A stretch of DNA of 8,072 bases from the NCBI GenBank assembly GCA_047635955.1, contig JBLIGW010000047.1, positions 1 through 8,072 of the forward strand, given 5' to 3'. This document shows positions 1 to 6,677 of the stretch, in pieces; position 1 is the first letter of the stretch, and each line of letters begins with the position of its first letter. Source of the stretch: WFTC01 sp047635955. Lineage in GTDB: Bacteria; Patescibacteriota; Gracilibacteria; UBA1369; 2-02-FULL-48-14. The translations under genes were made by a program, and so were the position numbers. Under the pieces are notes generated by a model. It saw only the letters and a list, made by a program, of their open reading frames with translations, did not search any database and was not told the origin of the DNA.

Positions 1-1139
1 AGGGTGTGGTGTAATTCACTTAATTCAGGACAATATTCAGTCAAGTAGCTGTGTGGGTTCATCATCCCACGTGTAGGAGATATGTATGATTTCCCATCCA
101 ATCTATACGCCTCTATTAGAATGAGGGGCATTGGGTGATTGTATCCATAATGATCAGACATAGACCACTCATCAATTTCAAAAACTTGTGGGTGGTCATG
201 GATTAAACGATTCATTAGGAAAAACTCATCAATACTTACCTTTGTGAATTTAAGAGAGGTTTCTTTCTCTATTTTATCCATTAGCTCGAAAGTCTGTTTC
301 AATTCCTTTTCTGAGGTTTCTAATACACAATCAAGGAAAGTTTCACCTGAAGCGAAGCCAGAATAAATTTCTGGGATGCCAGCTCTTTGGTATTCTCTTT
401 TCACAAGTGAACCTAATTTTGTTTGTGTATAAAGGTTTTTCAACTTTTCATTTGCTGTGAGTAGTTTTGTTTTAATTCGTGGAGAATCATGTTTGTTTAA
501 AAATGAATAATAGTCACTCACATAAAATTGATCAGAATCACTTGTGAGGTAAGGGGCATGTCGGCTTAGCCACTCTAAAACTTCTAGATCCTCATAATGG
601 TCTAAAACGATTAGTTCATTTGGAAGGCCATGATTCATCTCCATTAATAATTTTACTTTGTACAGGTCTCGTTTGTTTTTAACCTTAAAGGCTAGACTAA
701 TAAGGTTTCGAGAATTTTTAGCTCCATCAATAGGAATCCCCATCTTTTTTGCCTTTTCTATTAAATAACTAAGGTATTTAGTGTGTTCTTCTTTTTTAAA
801 GTGTTCGTCAATAGAGTCAGCGTTTGGGCTTTCATTAACAAAGAAAATAGAACGTATTCTATGGCTTAAATCAGAAGAGTCTAATGGAGGGGTCTCCGTG
901 AATATTTCGGTGAAGTTTTCAGGGATTCTACCCTTTACCTTCTCAGGATATAAGGCGGCGAAGCTCTTTAAATCAGCTCTTAAGCTTGTGTCTTTTTCAT
1001 AAGCCTTGCGGGTTCTTTTATGCATAGCTGCTCTTAACTCTCCTATGAAGTCAGGACCTGCTATTGAGTCATGCTTACTTAAATCAAGATCAAACAAGGG
1101 CTCATCTGGATCGTAAGGAATGTTAGGATTTTGACTCAT
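1..1139 (-). CDS. Unrecognised soluble protein, C-terminus cut by window edge
   Basis: An open frame starts with ATG at 1139 (MSQNPNIPYDPDEP...) and runs without a stop to the window edge, giving 379 complete codons; the C-terminus lies outside. I do not recognise the family. The visible part has no signal peptide or membrane segment and looks like a cytoplasmic, mostly helical, charged protein. The N-terminal 20 residues are acidic and proline-rich, and residues 30-60 are basic. Residues 275-300 (ETSEKELKQTF, MDKIEKETS) look amphipathic. The last 70 residues are rich in His, Tyr and Trp (HDH at 314-316, DEWSMSDHYGYNHP at about 323-336), which could be a binding or catalytic region, but I see no named motif. 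Start choice: it is the first ATG after the intergenic region and lies about 17 bases from the predicted transcription start. The upstream AAGTGG is at best a weak ribosome-binding site. Sampled GC is about 34 %, against about 45 % in the operon, and AGA, ATA and CTA codons are common, so separate ancestry is possible. That this is a real gene is fairly sure; its function is unknown. Confidence 0.8.
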   Translation of the reverse strand, partial: MSQNPNIPYDPDEPLFDLDLSKHDSIAGPDFIGELRAAMHKRTRKAYEKDTSLRADLKSFAALYPEKVKGRIPENFTEIFTETPPLDSSDLSHRIRSIFFVNESPNADSIDEHFKKEEHTKYLSYLIEKAKKMGIPIDGAKNSRNLISLAFKVKNKRDLYKVKLLMEMNHGLPNELIVLDHYEDLEVLEWLSRHAPYLTSDSDQFYVSDYYSFLNKHDSPRIKTKLLTANEKLKNLYTQTKLGSLVKREYQRAGIPEIYSGFASGETFLDCVLETSEKELKQTFELMDKIEKETSLKFTKVSIDEFFLMNRLIHDHPQVFEIDEWSMSDHYGYNHPMPLILIEAYRLDGKSYISPTRGMMNPHSYLTEYCPELSELHHT

Positions 1140-1152
1140 TTTTCCACTTTAA

Positions 1153-1176
1153 AAATCTACTAATTATAGCAGATTT
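1153..1176 (-). terminator. Near-perfect 24-base palindrome: weak terminator or operator
   Basis: Two ten-base arms (AAATCTGCTA and TAGTAGATTT on the minus strand) flank a TAAT loop. All pairs are Watson-Crick except one G-T. The right arm runs into five Ts, so in RNA this could be a factor-independent terminator for the operon whose last stop codon is at 1201. The stem is AT-rich (three G-C pairs), which makes it a weak one. The same palindrome covers the -10 box of the promoter for the next gene, so a DNA-level operator is an equally good reading. The inverted repeat is certain; its role is not. Confidence 0.4.
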
Positions 1177-1191
1177 ACAGGTTTGAATCAA
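1163..1191 (-). promoter_or_regulatory. Extended -10 sigma-70-type promoter for the leftmost gene
   Basis: Read on the minus strand, TTGATT (1191-1186) is followed by exactly 17 bases and a perfect TATAAT (1168-1163). TGC lies directly before the -10 box, giving the extended form TGnTATAAT. Transcription would start near 1156, leaving a leader of roughly 17 bases before the ATG at 1139. The element lies in the only real intergenic gap of the window, which supports an independent transcript for the leftmost gene. It is identified by consensus match only. Confidence 0.6.
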
Positions 1192-1200
1192 TAAGGAGCT

Positions 1201-1605
1201 TTAGTCTTCAGCTAACTCCGCATCTTTTTCTAAATCATTTCCTTTTCCACTGCGACCGTAGTCGTCGGCGAGTTTTACTACGTCATTGAGATCATTGCTG
1301 GAAACTTCTACGATTTCTACGTCTTCGATGGCTTCCGCTCGGTGAATCATTCCTGGGTAAACATCAAGCTTGTCTCCAGGTTTGAGGATTATTTCTTCTA
1401 GATTGTCTTCGTCGGGACCAATGATGAATTTGCAAATTCCTTTGATCACGTATTGAGTTTCAACTTTTTGTTCGTGGTATTGCAGTGAGTAGCGGTGACC
1501 TTTCTTTATGAAAAGAATTTTCCCTACAAAAGCAGGTTGGTCCGCAAACCAGATTTCTTTCCCCCAAGGCTTTGGGACTTCTTTAATTGGTGTTTGATTT
1601 TGCAT
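1201..1605 (-). CDS. Cupin, mannose-6-phosphate isomerase type II domain (stand-alone)
   Basis: This 134-residue single-domain cupin matches the C-terminal half of bifunctional ManC/AlgA proteins (MannoseP_isomer family). That domain interconverts mannose-6-phosphate and fructose-6-phosphate. Visible landmarks are the family's PWG near the N-terminus (residues 13-15), the first cupin motif around GHRYSLQYHEQKVE (36-49), VIKG at 53-56, the second motif KPGDKLDVYPGMIHR (75-89), and the closing DVVKLADDYGR (108-118) typical of ManC ends. Likely metal ligands are H44, E49 and H88. The second histidine of the usual HxH is Q46, so metal binding or activity may be altered. The final 16 residues are a charged tail. 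The gene begins 23 bases before the end of the guanylyltransferase gene, in the +1 frame, with no clear ribosome-binding site, which suggests translational coupling. It is the last gene of the operon. A sugar-binding, non-catalytic cupin is the main alternative. Confidence 0.85.
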   Translation of the reverse strand: MQNQTPIKEVPKPWGKEIWFADQPAFVGKILFIKKGHRYSLQYHEQKVETQYVIKGICKFIIGPDEDNLEEIILKPGDKLDVYPGMIHRAEAIEDVEIVEVSSNDLNDVVKLADDYGRSGKGNDLEKDAELAED

Positions 1606-2623
1606 TGAGCATTTTTTTAAGTTCGTGACTTTTGTCTAAGGGGCAGCTGAAGGTTTGGTCTTTGGTTTGAACCACTACCATTCCCGTGAGACCAAAAACA
1701 TTCAGTGGTGTATCCGTTTCATTGTAGATCACGCAGCCTTCACATTCGAAGGCAAAAACGTTCCCTTTGATGAGGCTTCCTTTAGGTTCTGTGACTAGTT
1801 CTTCATGAAGTGAGGCCCAGGTTCCAATGTCACTCCAGCCGAGGTCAGCAGGGATGATTCTAACTTGAGCAGGATCCACTTTCTCCATGATTCCGTAATC
1901 AACAGATATTTTTTCACATTTTGGATAAAGTTCATTGATGTCTCCTCCGGCTTGAATGGCCATGAGCTGTTCGTAAGTTTGTGGCATGTGCGCTTTGAAA
2001 GCTTCTAAAATTACATCAGCACGCCAGACATAATAACCAGTGTTCCAGAGATAGCTGTGAGAGGCCACAAAGCGTTTCGCGGTTTCTAGATCTGGTTTTT
2101 CTTTAAAGTCTTTAAACTCATAAACTTCTACACCGTCTTCAACCGTGAGTTGTTTACCAATTTGAACGTATCCCAAGTTTACATTCGGGCTTTTTGCTTT
2201 CACTTCAATTATGTTCAGAGTTTTGTCTCTTTTTGCAATTTCAGCAGTTACTTTTAGCTTGTGTTGGAATTCCTTTACATCTTGGACCAGATGATCTGAA
2301 GAGATCATAGCGATCACGGCTTCAGGGTCTTTTTTTGCGATGAGTGCCGCGACAAGACCCATGCAAGGGCCGCTATCTTGACGACTGGGTTCTCCAATAA
2401 TATTTTCTTCAGGGATTTCAGGTAATTGTTCTTTTACTAGTTCTACGTATTTGGCATTAGTGCTTACGTAAATATCTTTAGGGTCCACAAAATTTACTCG
2501 ATCAAAAGTTTCTTGAATCATGGTTCTAGCAGAAACAAGTTTTTGAAATTGTTTAGGTTGTTTGTCTGTACTCATTGGCCAGAGCCGAGTTCCGGCTCCA
2601 CCAGCTAAAATCACAATCTTCAT
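1583..2623 (-). CDS. manC: Mannose-1-phosphate guanylyltransferase
   Basis: The enzyme makes GDP-mannose from mannose-1-phosphate and GTP in the cytoplasm, the activated sugar for capsule, polysaccharide or glycoprotein synthesis. At 346 residues it has the usual length of a single-domain enzyme. Landmarks in order: nucleotide-binding LAGGAGTRLWP (6-16), PKQF (23-26), EPSRQDSGP (78-86, the family's EPxxR-[DN]-[TS] region), SSDH (108-111), GYVQIG (151-156), FKEKP (173-177), WNTGYYVW (193-200), SVDYGIMEK (240-248) and GWSDIGTW (262-269). The last 35 residues correspond to the stretch that leads into the isomerase domain in bifunctional ManC, but the frame ends at TAA (1583-1585) and the isomerase-like cupin follows as a separate overlapping gene. 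The ATG overlaps the stop codon of the prepilin peptidase gene in an ATGA junction; AGGA lies two bases upstream, closer than optimal. Family assignment is firm; GDP-mannose as product is inferred from the family. Confidence 0.93.
   Translation of the reverse strand: MKIVILAGGAGTRLWPMSTDKQPKQFQKLVSARTMIQETFDRVNFVDPKDIYVSTNAKYVELVKEQLPEIPEENIIGEPSRQDSGPCMGLVAALIAKKDPEAVIAMISSDHLVQDVKEFQHKLKVTAEIAKRDKTLNIIEVKAKSPNVNLGYVQIGKQLTVEDGVEVYEFKDFKEKPDLETAKRFVASHSYLWNTGYYVWRADVILEAFKAHMPQTYEQLMAIQAGGDINELYPKCEKISVDYGIMEKVDPAQVRIIPADLGWSDIGTWASLHEELVTEPKGSLIKGNVFAFECEGCVIYNETDTPLNVFGLTGMVVVQTKDQTFSCPLDKSHELKKMLNAKSNTN
1605..1618 (-). other. Seven-A tract at the manC/cupin overlap
   Basis: On the minus strand CTT is followed by seven As (1618-1612) and then TGCTC and the ATG of the cupin gene (1605). 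Losing one A would put the guanylyltransferase frame directly into the cupin frame, with no intervening stop, and yield one protein of canonical bifunctional ManC length. The tract is therefore a possible slippage site, a recent frameshift, a sequencing error, or a coincidence at a genuine gene overlap. The sequence alone does not decide. Confidence 0.45.
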
Positions 2624-3360
2624 AGTCCTAGGTACCAGTTAATAATCAAGTCTCCCCAAGCAAACGCTATCATGCTTCCCATTACGAGAAAAGGCCCTAA
2701 GGGCAGTTGAGTGTTTCCATTGGCTTTCTTTGTAGCTAGGAGTCCAACTCCAATAATGGAGCCAATCACGTATCCGGCAAAGAGAGCAACGAGCGTTAGT
2801 TGCCATCCGAGCATTAGTCCCATGAAAGCGCCAATGAGTAGATCACCTGATCCCAGCCATTTTCCTTTTGAAATTACATATTGAGTTCCGAAGAATAAAA
2901 GTCCGATTGCACCTCCAATGAGGCTGCTGAGTGGGTCGCCAATAAAAAAACTGAAAGCAAAGGCAGTCAGGATTCCTGGAATCATTACGATGTCGTGAAT
3001 CTCTTTGTATCGTAAATCGTAAAAAAAGATGTAGAGCATAACCCACATAAGTAGGGCCCAGAGTCCTGCTTCCCAAGGGGCTTCAAAGCGAATGGCCATC
3101 CATAGAAAGGTGAGGGCAGTGCTGAGTTCAATAACGGGGTACCACGCTGCAATTGGTTTTTTGCAATGTTTACATTTCCCTCCTTGGATTACGTAGCTGA
3201 GTACCGGTATAAGCTCAAAAACAGTGAGCGTTTTTTTGCATTTTGGGCAGTGTGATCGTCCTTTTACAATTCCTTTTTCTTCATTGTGAAGTCGTGGAAT
3301 GAGCATGCTCAAAAAGCTTCCGAAAATCAGTCCTAAAACAATGGCAAGGGCTAAAGTCAT
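2620..3360 (-). CDS. pilD: Type IV prepilin leader peptidase / N-methyltransferase
   Basis: This polytopic inner-membrane aspartic protease (A24 family) cleaves the leader of type IV prepilins and related pseudopilins and methylates the new N-terminus. The 246-residue protein has both domains: the N-terminal methyltransferase region after the first membrane helix (about 2-22), with the zinc-type cysteine tetrad C38/C41 and C63/C66, and the peptidase region from about 75 on, with several hydrophobic helices. The catalytic aspartates are D115 (YDLRYKEIHD) and D173 (GSGDLLIG). The second motif is normally GxGDxKL; here leucine replaces the lysine, though the aspartate is intact. The pilins it acts on are not in this window. 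Both ends overlap neighbours by four bases (ATGA), so translation is probably coupled to the TPR gene upstream and manC downstream. A GAGG just before the ATG may assist re-initiation. The symbol follows function; comC-type naming would be equally valid. Confidence 0.93.
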   Translation of the reverse strand: MTLALAIVLGLIFGSFLSMLIPRLHNEEKGIVKGRSHCPKCKKTLTVFELIPVLSYVIQGGKCKHCKKPIAAWYPVIELSTALTFLWMAIRFEAPWEAGLWALLMWVMLYIFFYDLRYKEIHDIVMIPGILTAFAFSFFIGDPLSSLIGGAIGLLFFGTQYVISKGKWLGSGDLLIGAFMGLMLGWQLTLVALFAGYVIGSIIGVGLLATKKANGNTQLPLGPFLVMGSMIAFAWGDLIINWYLGL

Positions 3361-4775
3361 TCCTCAGTTTGTGTAACAAGAGTATTGTATTTGTCTGATG
3401 CTTTTTCACTCACACCACTTCCAGCTTCAGCGAGTTCATAGGCTTTTTTATACTCCCAAATGGCGCCTTCAATGTTGTCTTGTTTTTCTCGAAGCATACC
3501 TGCGTTGTAATGGGCTTCTGCCATTCCAGGTTCAATTTGAAAGGCCGTTGTGATCTCAGCATCGGCTAGTTCTAATTGACCTTGTTCAATGTATACCCAG
3601 GCCAATAAATTGTGACTCATTGCCTCAGAAGGGAAGTAAGTCACTGATTCTTGAGCAAGAGTGAGTGCTCTATCGAGGTCTTGGACCATTTCAATGGCGA
3701 GCCATAGTGGTCGAACAAAATCATCGACACTGGCGTGTTCAATTTTAACTAAATATTCATAAGCAGCGAGGGATTCTTCGTAACGATCTAAGAAGAGGTG
3801 GCTTTCTGCAATTTTCCGGTAAGCTTCGTTTTCAGGATCAAATCCATAAAGTAGTGCCAGTTCAAATCTGGAAACGGCATCTTCATATTCTTCTAGAAAA
3901 TAATGAGCCAGCCCCAAGAAATAGTGAATTTCAGGTTTGATTGAGTCGATTTTAACAGCTTGGTCTAGGGATTGTTTGGCTTCTTCGTAGTTTTCCATTT
4001 TTAACTGAGAGTAGCCCAGTAGGGTCCATACATCGCGGTAATCACTTTGTGTATTGAGTATCTTGAGAGCCATTGCTTCAGCCAAATGGAACTCTTCTGC
4101 ATCTACCATTGCTTTGGTGAGCAATGCTTCTAGGTAAGTGTCTTGTCCCTCTTGTTGAGCGTCAAAACTTTGAAAAGCAATATTTACTGCCTGAAGATGA
4201 GCGGGATCAATTTCACCACCATAATTAGCGGCTTCTTGAATCTCAGCCTTAGCTGACTCGTAACTTCCTCGGTAAGCACTTAAAAGGCTTCGGTAAAAAA
4301 GTACGTCTCGACTTTGACTGCTTAGGCTTTGAAACTTATCGAAGGCTTGATCAAATTCTTTAATACGAATAAGACTTTTCCCATAATTTACGGAATAGCT
4401 AATTGTGTTTGGTGCTAAGTTTGAGGCACGAGCAAAGTTTTCTACTGCTTTTGGGTATTCACTTAGTTGAAGATAGGTTTTCCCTAGCTTGTCATAGGCG
4501 ATAGGGTTGTCGGGATGAATATTGATAGCCAGAGCATATTTAGAGCCTGCTAAGGTGTAATAACCAGTAAGATAAAGTGCGTCACCTTCAGCGAGGTAGT
4601 TTTCATAATTAACGGTGCTTGTTATTTCTTCTACTCCTGGAAGTTTTTCAATATCAAGTACGCTGACAGTTAGAAAATCACTAGAAGCTTGAAAACCAAG
4701 CCAGAGCGTGGTTCCAATAATTGCAACACTTAAAGAGATGACACTTAAGTTAACTAGAAATTTTGATGAATTCAT
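3357..4775 (-). CDS. Membrane-anchored tetratricopeptide-repeat protein
   Basis: The 472-residue protein has one N-terminal hydrophobic segment (about residues 9-29) after a single lysine, acting as a signal anchor or uncleaved signal peptide. Most of the rest is helical TPR repeats. Clear repeats lie around 93-126 (DKLGKTYLQLSEYPKAVENF), 247-280 (LLGYSQLKMENYEEAKQSL), 281-314 (FLGLAHYFLEEYEDAVSRF), 315-345, 387-419 and 420-453 (YNAGMLREKQDNIEGAIWEY). Degenerate repeats fill the middle. No enzymatic domain is visible, so it probably scaffolds protein interactions on the outer face of the membrane. Because the next gene shares a four-base overlap and encodes prepilin peptidase, a role in pilus or envelope assembly is tempting, but this rests on position only. 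The ATG lies 20 bases after the ruvC stop, without a recognisable ribosome-binding site. The TPR assignment is secure; the specific role is unknown. Confidence 0.88.
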   Translation of the reverse strand: MNSSKFLVNLSVISLSVAIIGTTLWLGFQASSDFLTVSVLDIEKLPGVEEITSTVNYENYLAEGDALYLTGYYTLAGSKYALAINIHPDNPIAYDKLGKTYLQLSEYPKAVENFARASNLAPNTISYSVNYGKSLIRIKEFDQAFDKFQSLSSQSRDVLFYRSLLSAYRGSYESAKAEIQEAANYGGEIDPAHLQAVNIAFQSFDAQQEGQDTYLEALLTKAMVDAEEFHLAEAMALKILNTQSDYRDVWTLLGYSQLKMENYEEAKQSLDQAVKIDSIKPEIHYFLGLAHYFLEEYEDAVSRFELALLYGFDPENEAYRKIAESHLFLDRYEESLAAYEYLVKIEHASVDDFVRPLWLAIEMVQDLDRALTLAQESVTYFPSEAMSHNLLAWVYIEQGQLELADAEITTAFQIEPGMAEAHYNAGMLREKQDNIEGAIWEYKKAYELAEAGSGVSEKASDKYNTLVTQTEE

Positions 4776-4795
4776 TTTGCGTGGCTAGATTAGGC

Positions 4796-5266
4796 TCATC
4801 TTAATTCAAAGCTCAGAGTCAGGGCAAGGCTTAGCGCATCGGCGGCGTCGTCTGGTTTTGGAGGAGAGGAGAGTCCTAGCTCAAGCATAACCATTTTTTG
4901 TATGGCTGCTTTGTCCGCGTTTCCATTGCCAGAAATGGCTGCTTTCATCTGGCTAGGGGAGTATTCCTTGTAGGGAAGGCCGGCCTGCGCAACGGTTAAA
5001 AGTATGACTCCTTTGGCTTCTGAAACCTGAATTGCGGTGCTAACATTCTTGGAAAAAAAGACTTGCTCAATGGCCACTTGTTCAGGCTGATATTCTTCAA
5101 TCAAGGCTTTCATGTCCTCGTAAATTTCTTTTAATCGCAAAATAAACTCGGTTCCTGGTTTGGTTGTGATCACTCCAACGTCCACTAAAGTCCGTTTGCC
5201 TTGATGAATATCAAGTATGGCAAAACCAATGGTTCCGTATCCGGGGTCAATTCCTAAAATGCGCAT
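4796..5266 (-). CDS. ruvC: Holliday-junction resolvase RuvC
   Basis: RuvC is the endonuclease that cuts Holliday junctions delivered by RuvAB during recombination and repair. The protein (156 residues from the chosen start) has the family's size and its four acidic metal ligands: D7 in the opening RILGIDPGYG, E67 in VAIEQVFF, and D140 and D143 in DDAADALSLAL. The segment SKNVSTAIQVSEAKGV and the YSPSQMK block are also typical. Start choice: a GTG at 5272 in the same frame would add two residues, but I prefer the ATG at 5266 because the family usually begins directly with MRILGIDPG. Neither start has a good ribosome-binding site. The gap to the pyk stop is 9 bases, or 3 with the GTG. ruvA and ruvB are not in the window, so it is separated from its usual partners. 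Confidence 0.95.
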   Translation of the reverse strand: MRILGIDPGYGTIGFAILDIHQGKRTLVDVGVITTKPGTEFILRLKEIYEDMKALIEEYQPEQVAIEQVFFSKNVSTAIQVSEAKGVILLTVAQAGLPYKEYSPSQMKAAISGNGNADKAAIQKMVMLELGLSSPPKPDDAADALSLALTLSFELR

Positions 5267-5275
5267 AGGCACTCA

Positions 5276-6676
5276 TTATACACTCATCACGACCAAAGAT
5301 CTTTTTTTATTTGAAAGTTTCACAATTACTACATCTCCAGGGCCTTTGATGATTTTTTTCTTTTTGAGTTGTTTTTTTATATCTTCTGAACTTAAATTTC
5401 CTTTTATCAGAACAATGTCATTAGCGCCCCACATGAAATTTATTTTTCTAGCCATGCTGGCGTCATTGGTTACTATGACAATAGGTGCCATCGGTCGATG
5501 TTTAATCACCGTTTGAGCAGTGTGTCCCTTTTTAGTCATTATAATCAGAGCTTTAGCGTCTACGTCGTCTGAAAGGTAACATGCGTTGAGGGCAATAGAT
5601 TCATCTTCAATTAAACCATTACTGTCCTCTACAGGAACTGGGTATAGTTCTTGGTGTTGTGCCATTGCAGCTTCCGTTTCATAAGCTACGGTTGCTAATG
5701 TTTTCACAGCTTGGATCGGGAAAGCTCCCACTGCGGTTTCATTAGAAAGCATAAAAGCATCAGCAAGATCAAAAACTGCGTTAGCCGCGTCACTTACTTC
5801 TGCTCGAGTAGCGAGTGGATTTTTCACCATGGATTGTAGCATTTGAGTCGCGATGATTACAGGTTTTCCTGCAGTCCGTGCGAGTCGAACTATACGTTTT
5901 TGAATGATAGGCACTCGTTCCGCTTTGGTTTCGATACCAAGATCACCTCGGGCAACCATCACTCCGTCTGTAGCCTCAATAATGGCTTCAAGGTTTTTAA
6001 GTGCGTCTTTCCTTTCAATTTTGGCAATGATCAGAATCTCACGTTTGGTGTGTTTTCTGATTTCTTTGCGTACGTTGTGTATGTCTTGCGCGGTTTCTAC
6101 AAAAGAAATGGCAATGGCATCTACTTTGAGTTTGTTCACGCCGTAGGCGAGGTCTTTTTTGTCTTTGCTTGTAAGTGTGGCAGAGGCTGGCATTGTTGAG
6201 TCAGGAATGTTTACACCCTTACAATCTTTTATGACTCCACCGACTTGAACCTTAACTGTCACTTTGTTTCCATTAACTTTTGTAACCTTGGTTCGAATCA
6301 TTCCGTCTTCAATCAAAAGACGTTCACCTACTTTTACTACTTTAGAAAGTGCTCTGTAGGGAATGTGAATACAATTTTGATCACTTGTGTTCGGTGAGAA
6401 AGTGAGTTCTTCTCCTCTCTTAACGTCGATGTGTCCATGAGGCAGTTTTCCAATACGTATCTTCGGACCTTGTAAGTCTTGCATGATACTCACAATTTTT
6501 CCTGTAGCTTTTTCAGCTGCACGAATGTTTTTTGTGATCTTTAGGTATTGTTCATAGCTACCGTGCGAAAAGTTGAGACGGGCAATGTTCATGCCAGCCT
6601 CAACCAATGCTTTGATTTGTTTTTTGTCCTCAGTCACAGGACCGAGTGTTGCGACAATGCGGGTTCGTTTTTTCAA
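5276..6676 (-). CDS. pyk: Pyruvate kinase
   Basis: Pyruvate kinase catalyses the last step of glycolysis, phosphoenolpyruvate plus ADP to pyruvate plus ATP, in the cytoplasm. The 466-residue protein covers the complete A, B and C domains without the extra C-terminal PEP-utiliser domain of some bacilli. Landmarks: RTRIVATLGP (4-13), ARLNFSHG (32-39), QDLQGPKIR (66-74), the active-site signature IIAKIERKDAL (216-226, with K219 and E221), MVARGDLG (240-247, with D245), ATQMLQSM (276-283, with T277), and LSNETAVGAFP (310-320, N in place of the more common G). The C-domain with HTAQTVIKHRP follows. The start is TTG at 6676. An in-frame TGA sits about 8 codons upstream, no ATG or GTG lies between, and the first internal Met is residue 29, past conserved sequence. 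The TTG follows the TAG of the upstream gene by one base and has no clear Shine-Dalgarno, so translation probably depends on coupling. Confidence 0.96.
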   Translation of the reverse strand: MKKRTRIVATLGPVTEDKKQIKALVEAGMNIARLNFSHGSYEQYLKITKNIRAAEKATGKIVSIMQDLQGPKIRIGKLPHGHIDVKRGEELTFSPNTSDQNCIHIPYRALSKVVKVGERLLIEDGMIRTKVTKVNGNKVTVKVQVGGVIKDCKGVNIPDSTMPASATLTSKDKKDLAYGVNKLKVDAIAISFVETAQDIHNVRKEIRKHTKREILIIAKIERKDALKNLEAIIEATDGVMVARGDLGIETKAERVPIIQKRIVRLARTAGKPVIIATQMLQSMVKNPLATRAEVSDAANAVFDLADAFMLSNETAVGAFPIQAVKTLATVAYETEAAMAQHQELYPVPVEDSNGLIEDESIALNACYLSDDVDAKALIIMTKKGHTAQTVIKHRPMAPIVIVTNDASMARKINFMWGANDIVLIKGNLSSEDIKKQLKKKKIIKGPGDVVIVKLSNKKRSLVVMSV

Positions 6677-6677
6677 G

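Noticed and set aside
781..1002. Plus-strand open frame of 73 codons
   Set aside because: It lies wholly inside the longer minus-strand frame, which runs the full 379 codons and has a promoter. The plus-strand product shows no recognisable feature.
2620..4798. Recoded TGA (glycine, as in Gracilibacteria)
   Set aside because: TGA ends RuvC, the TPR protein and the prepilin peptidase at their expected lengths, two of them in ATGA overlaps, so TGA is a stop here.
5270..5272. GTG start for ruvC
   Set aside because: It would add only two residues before the conserved MRILGIDPG and has no better ribosome-binding site, so the ATG at 5266 is preferred, though not proven.
5843..6199. Plus-strand open frame of 118 codons opposite pyk
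   Set aside because: It is antisense to the conserved core of pyruvate kinase, and its composition is explained by the complement of that gene.
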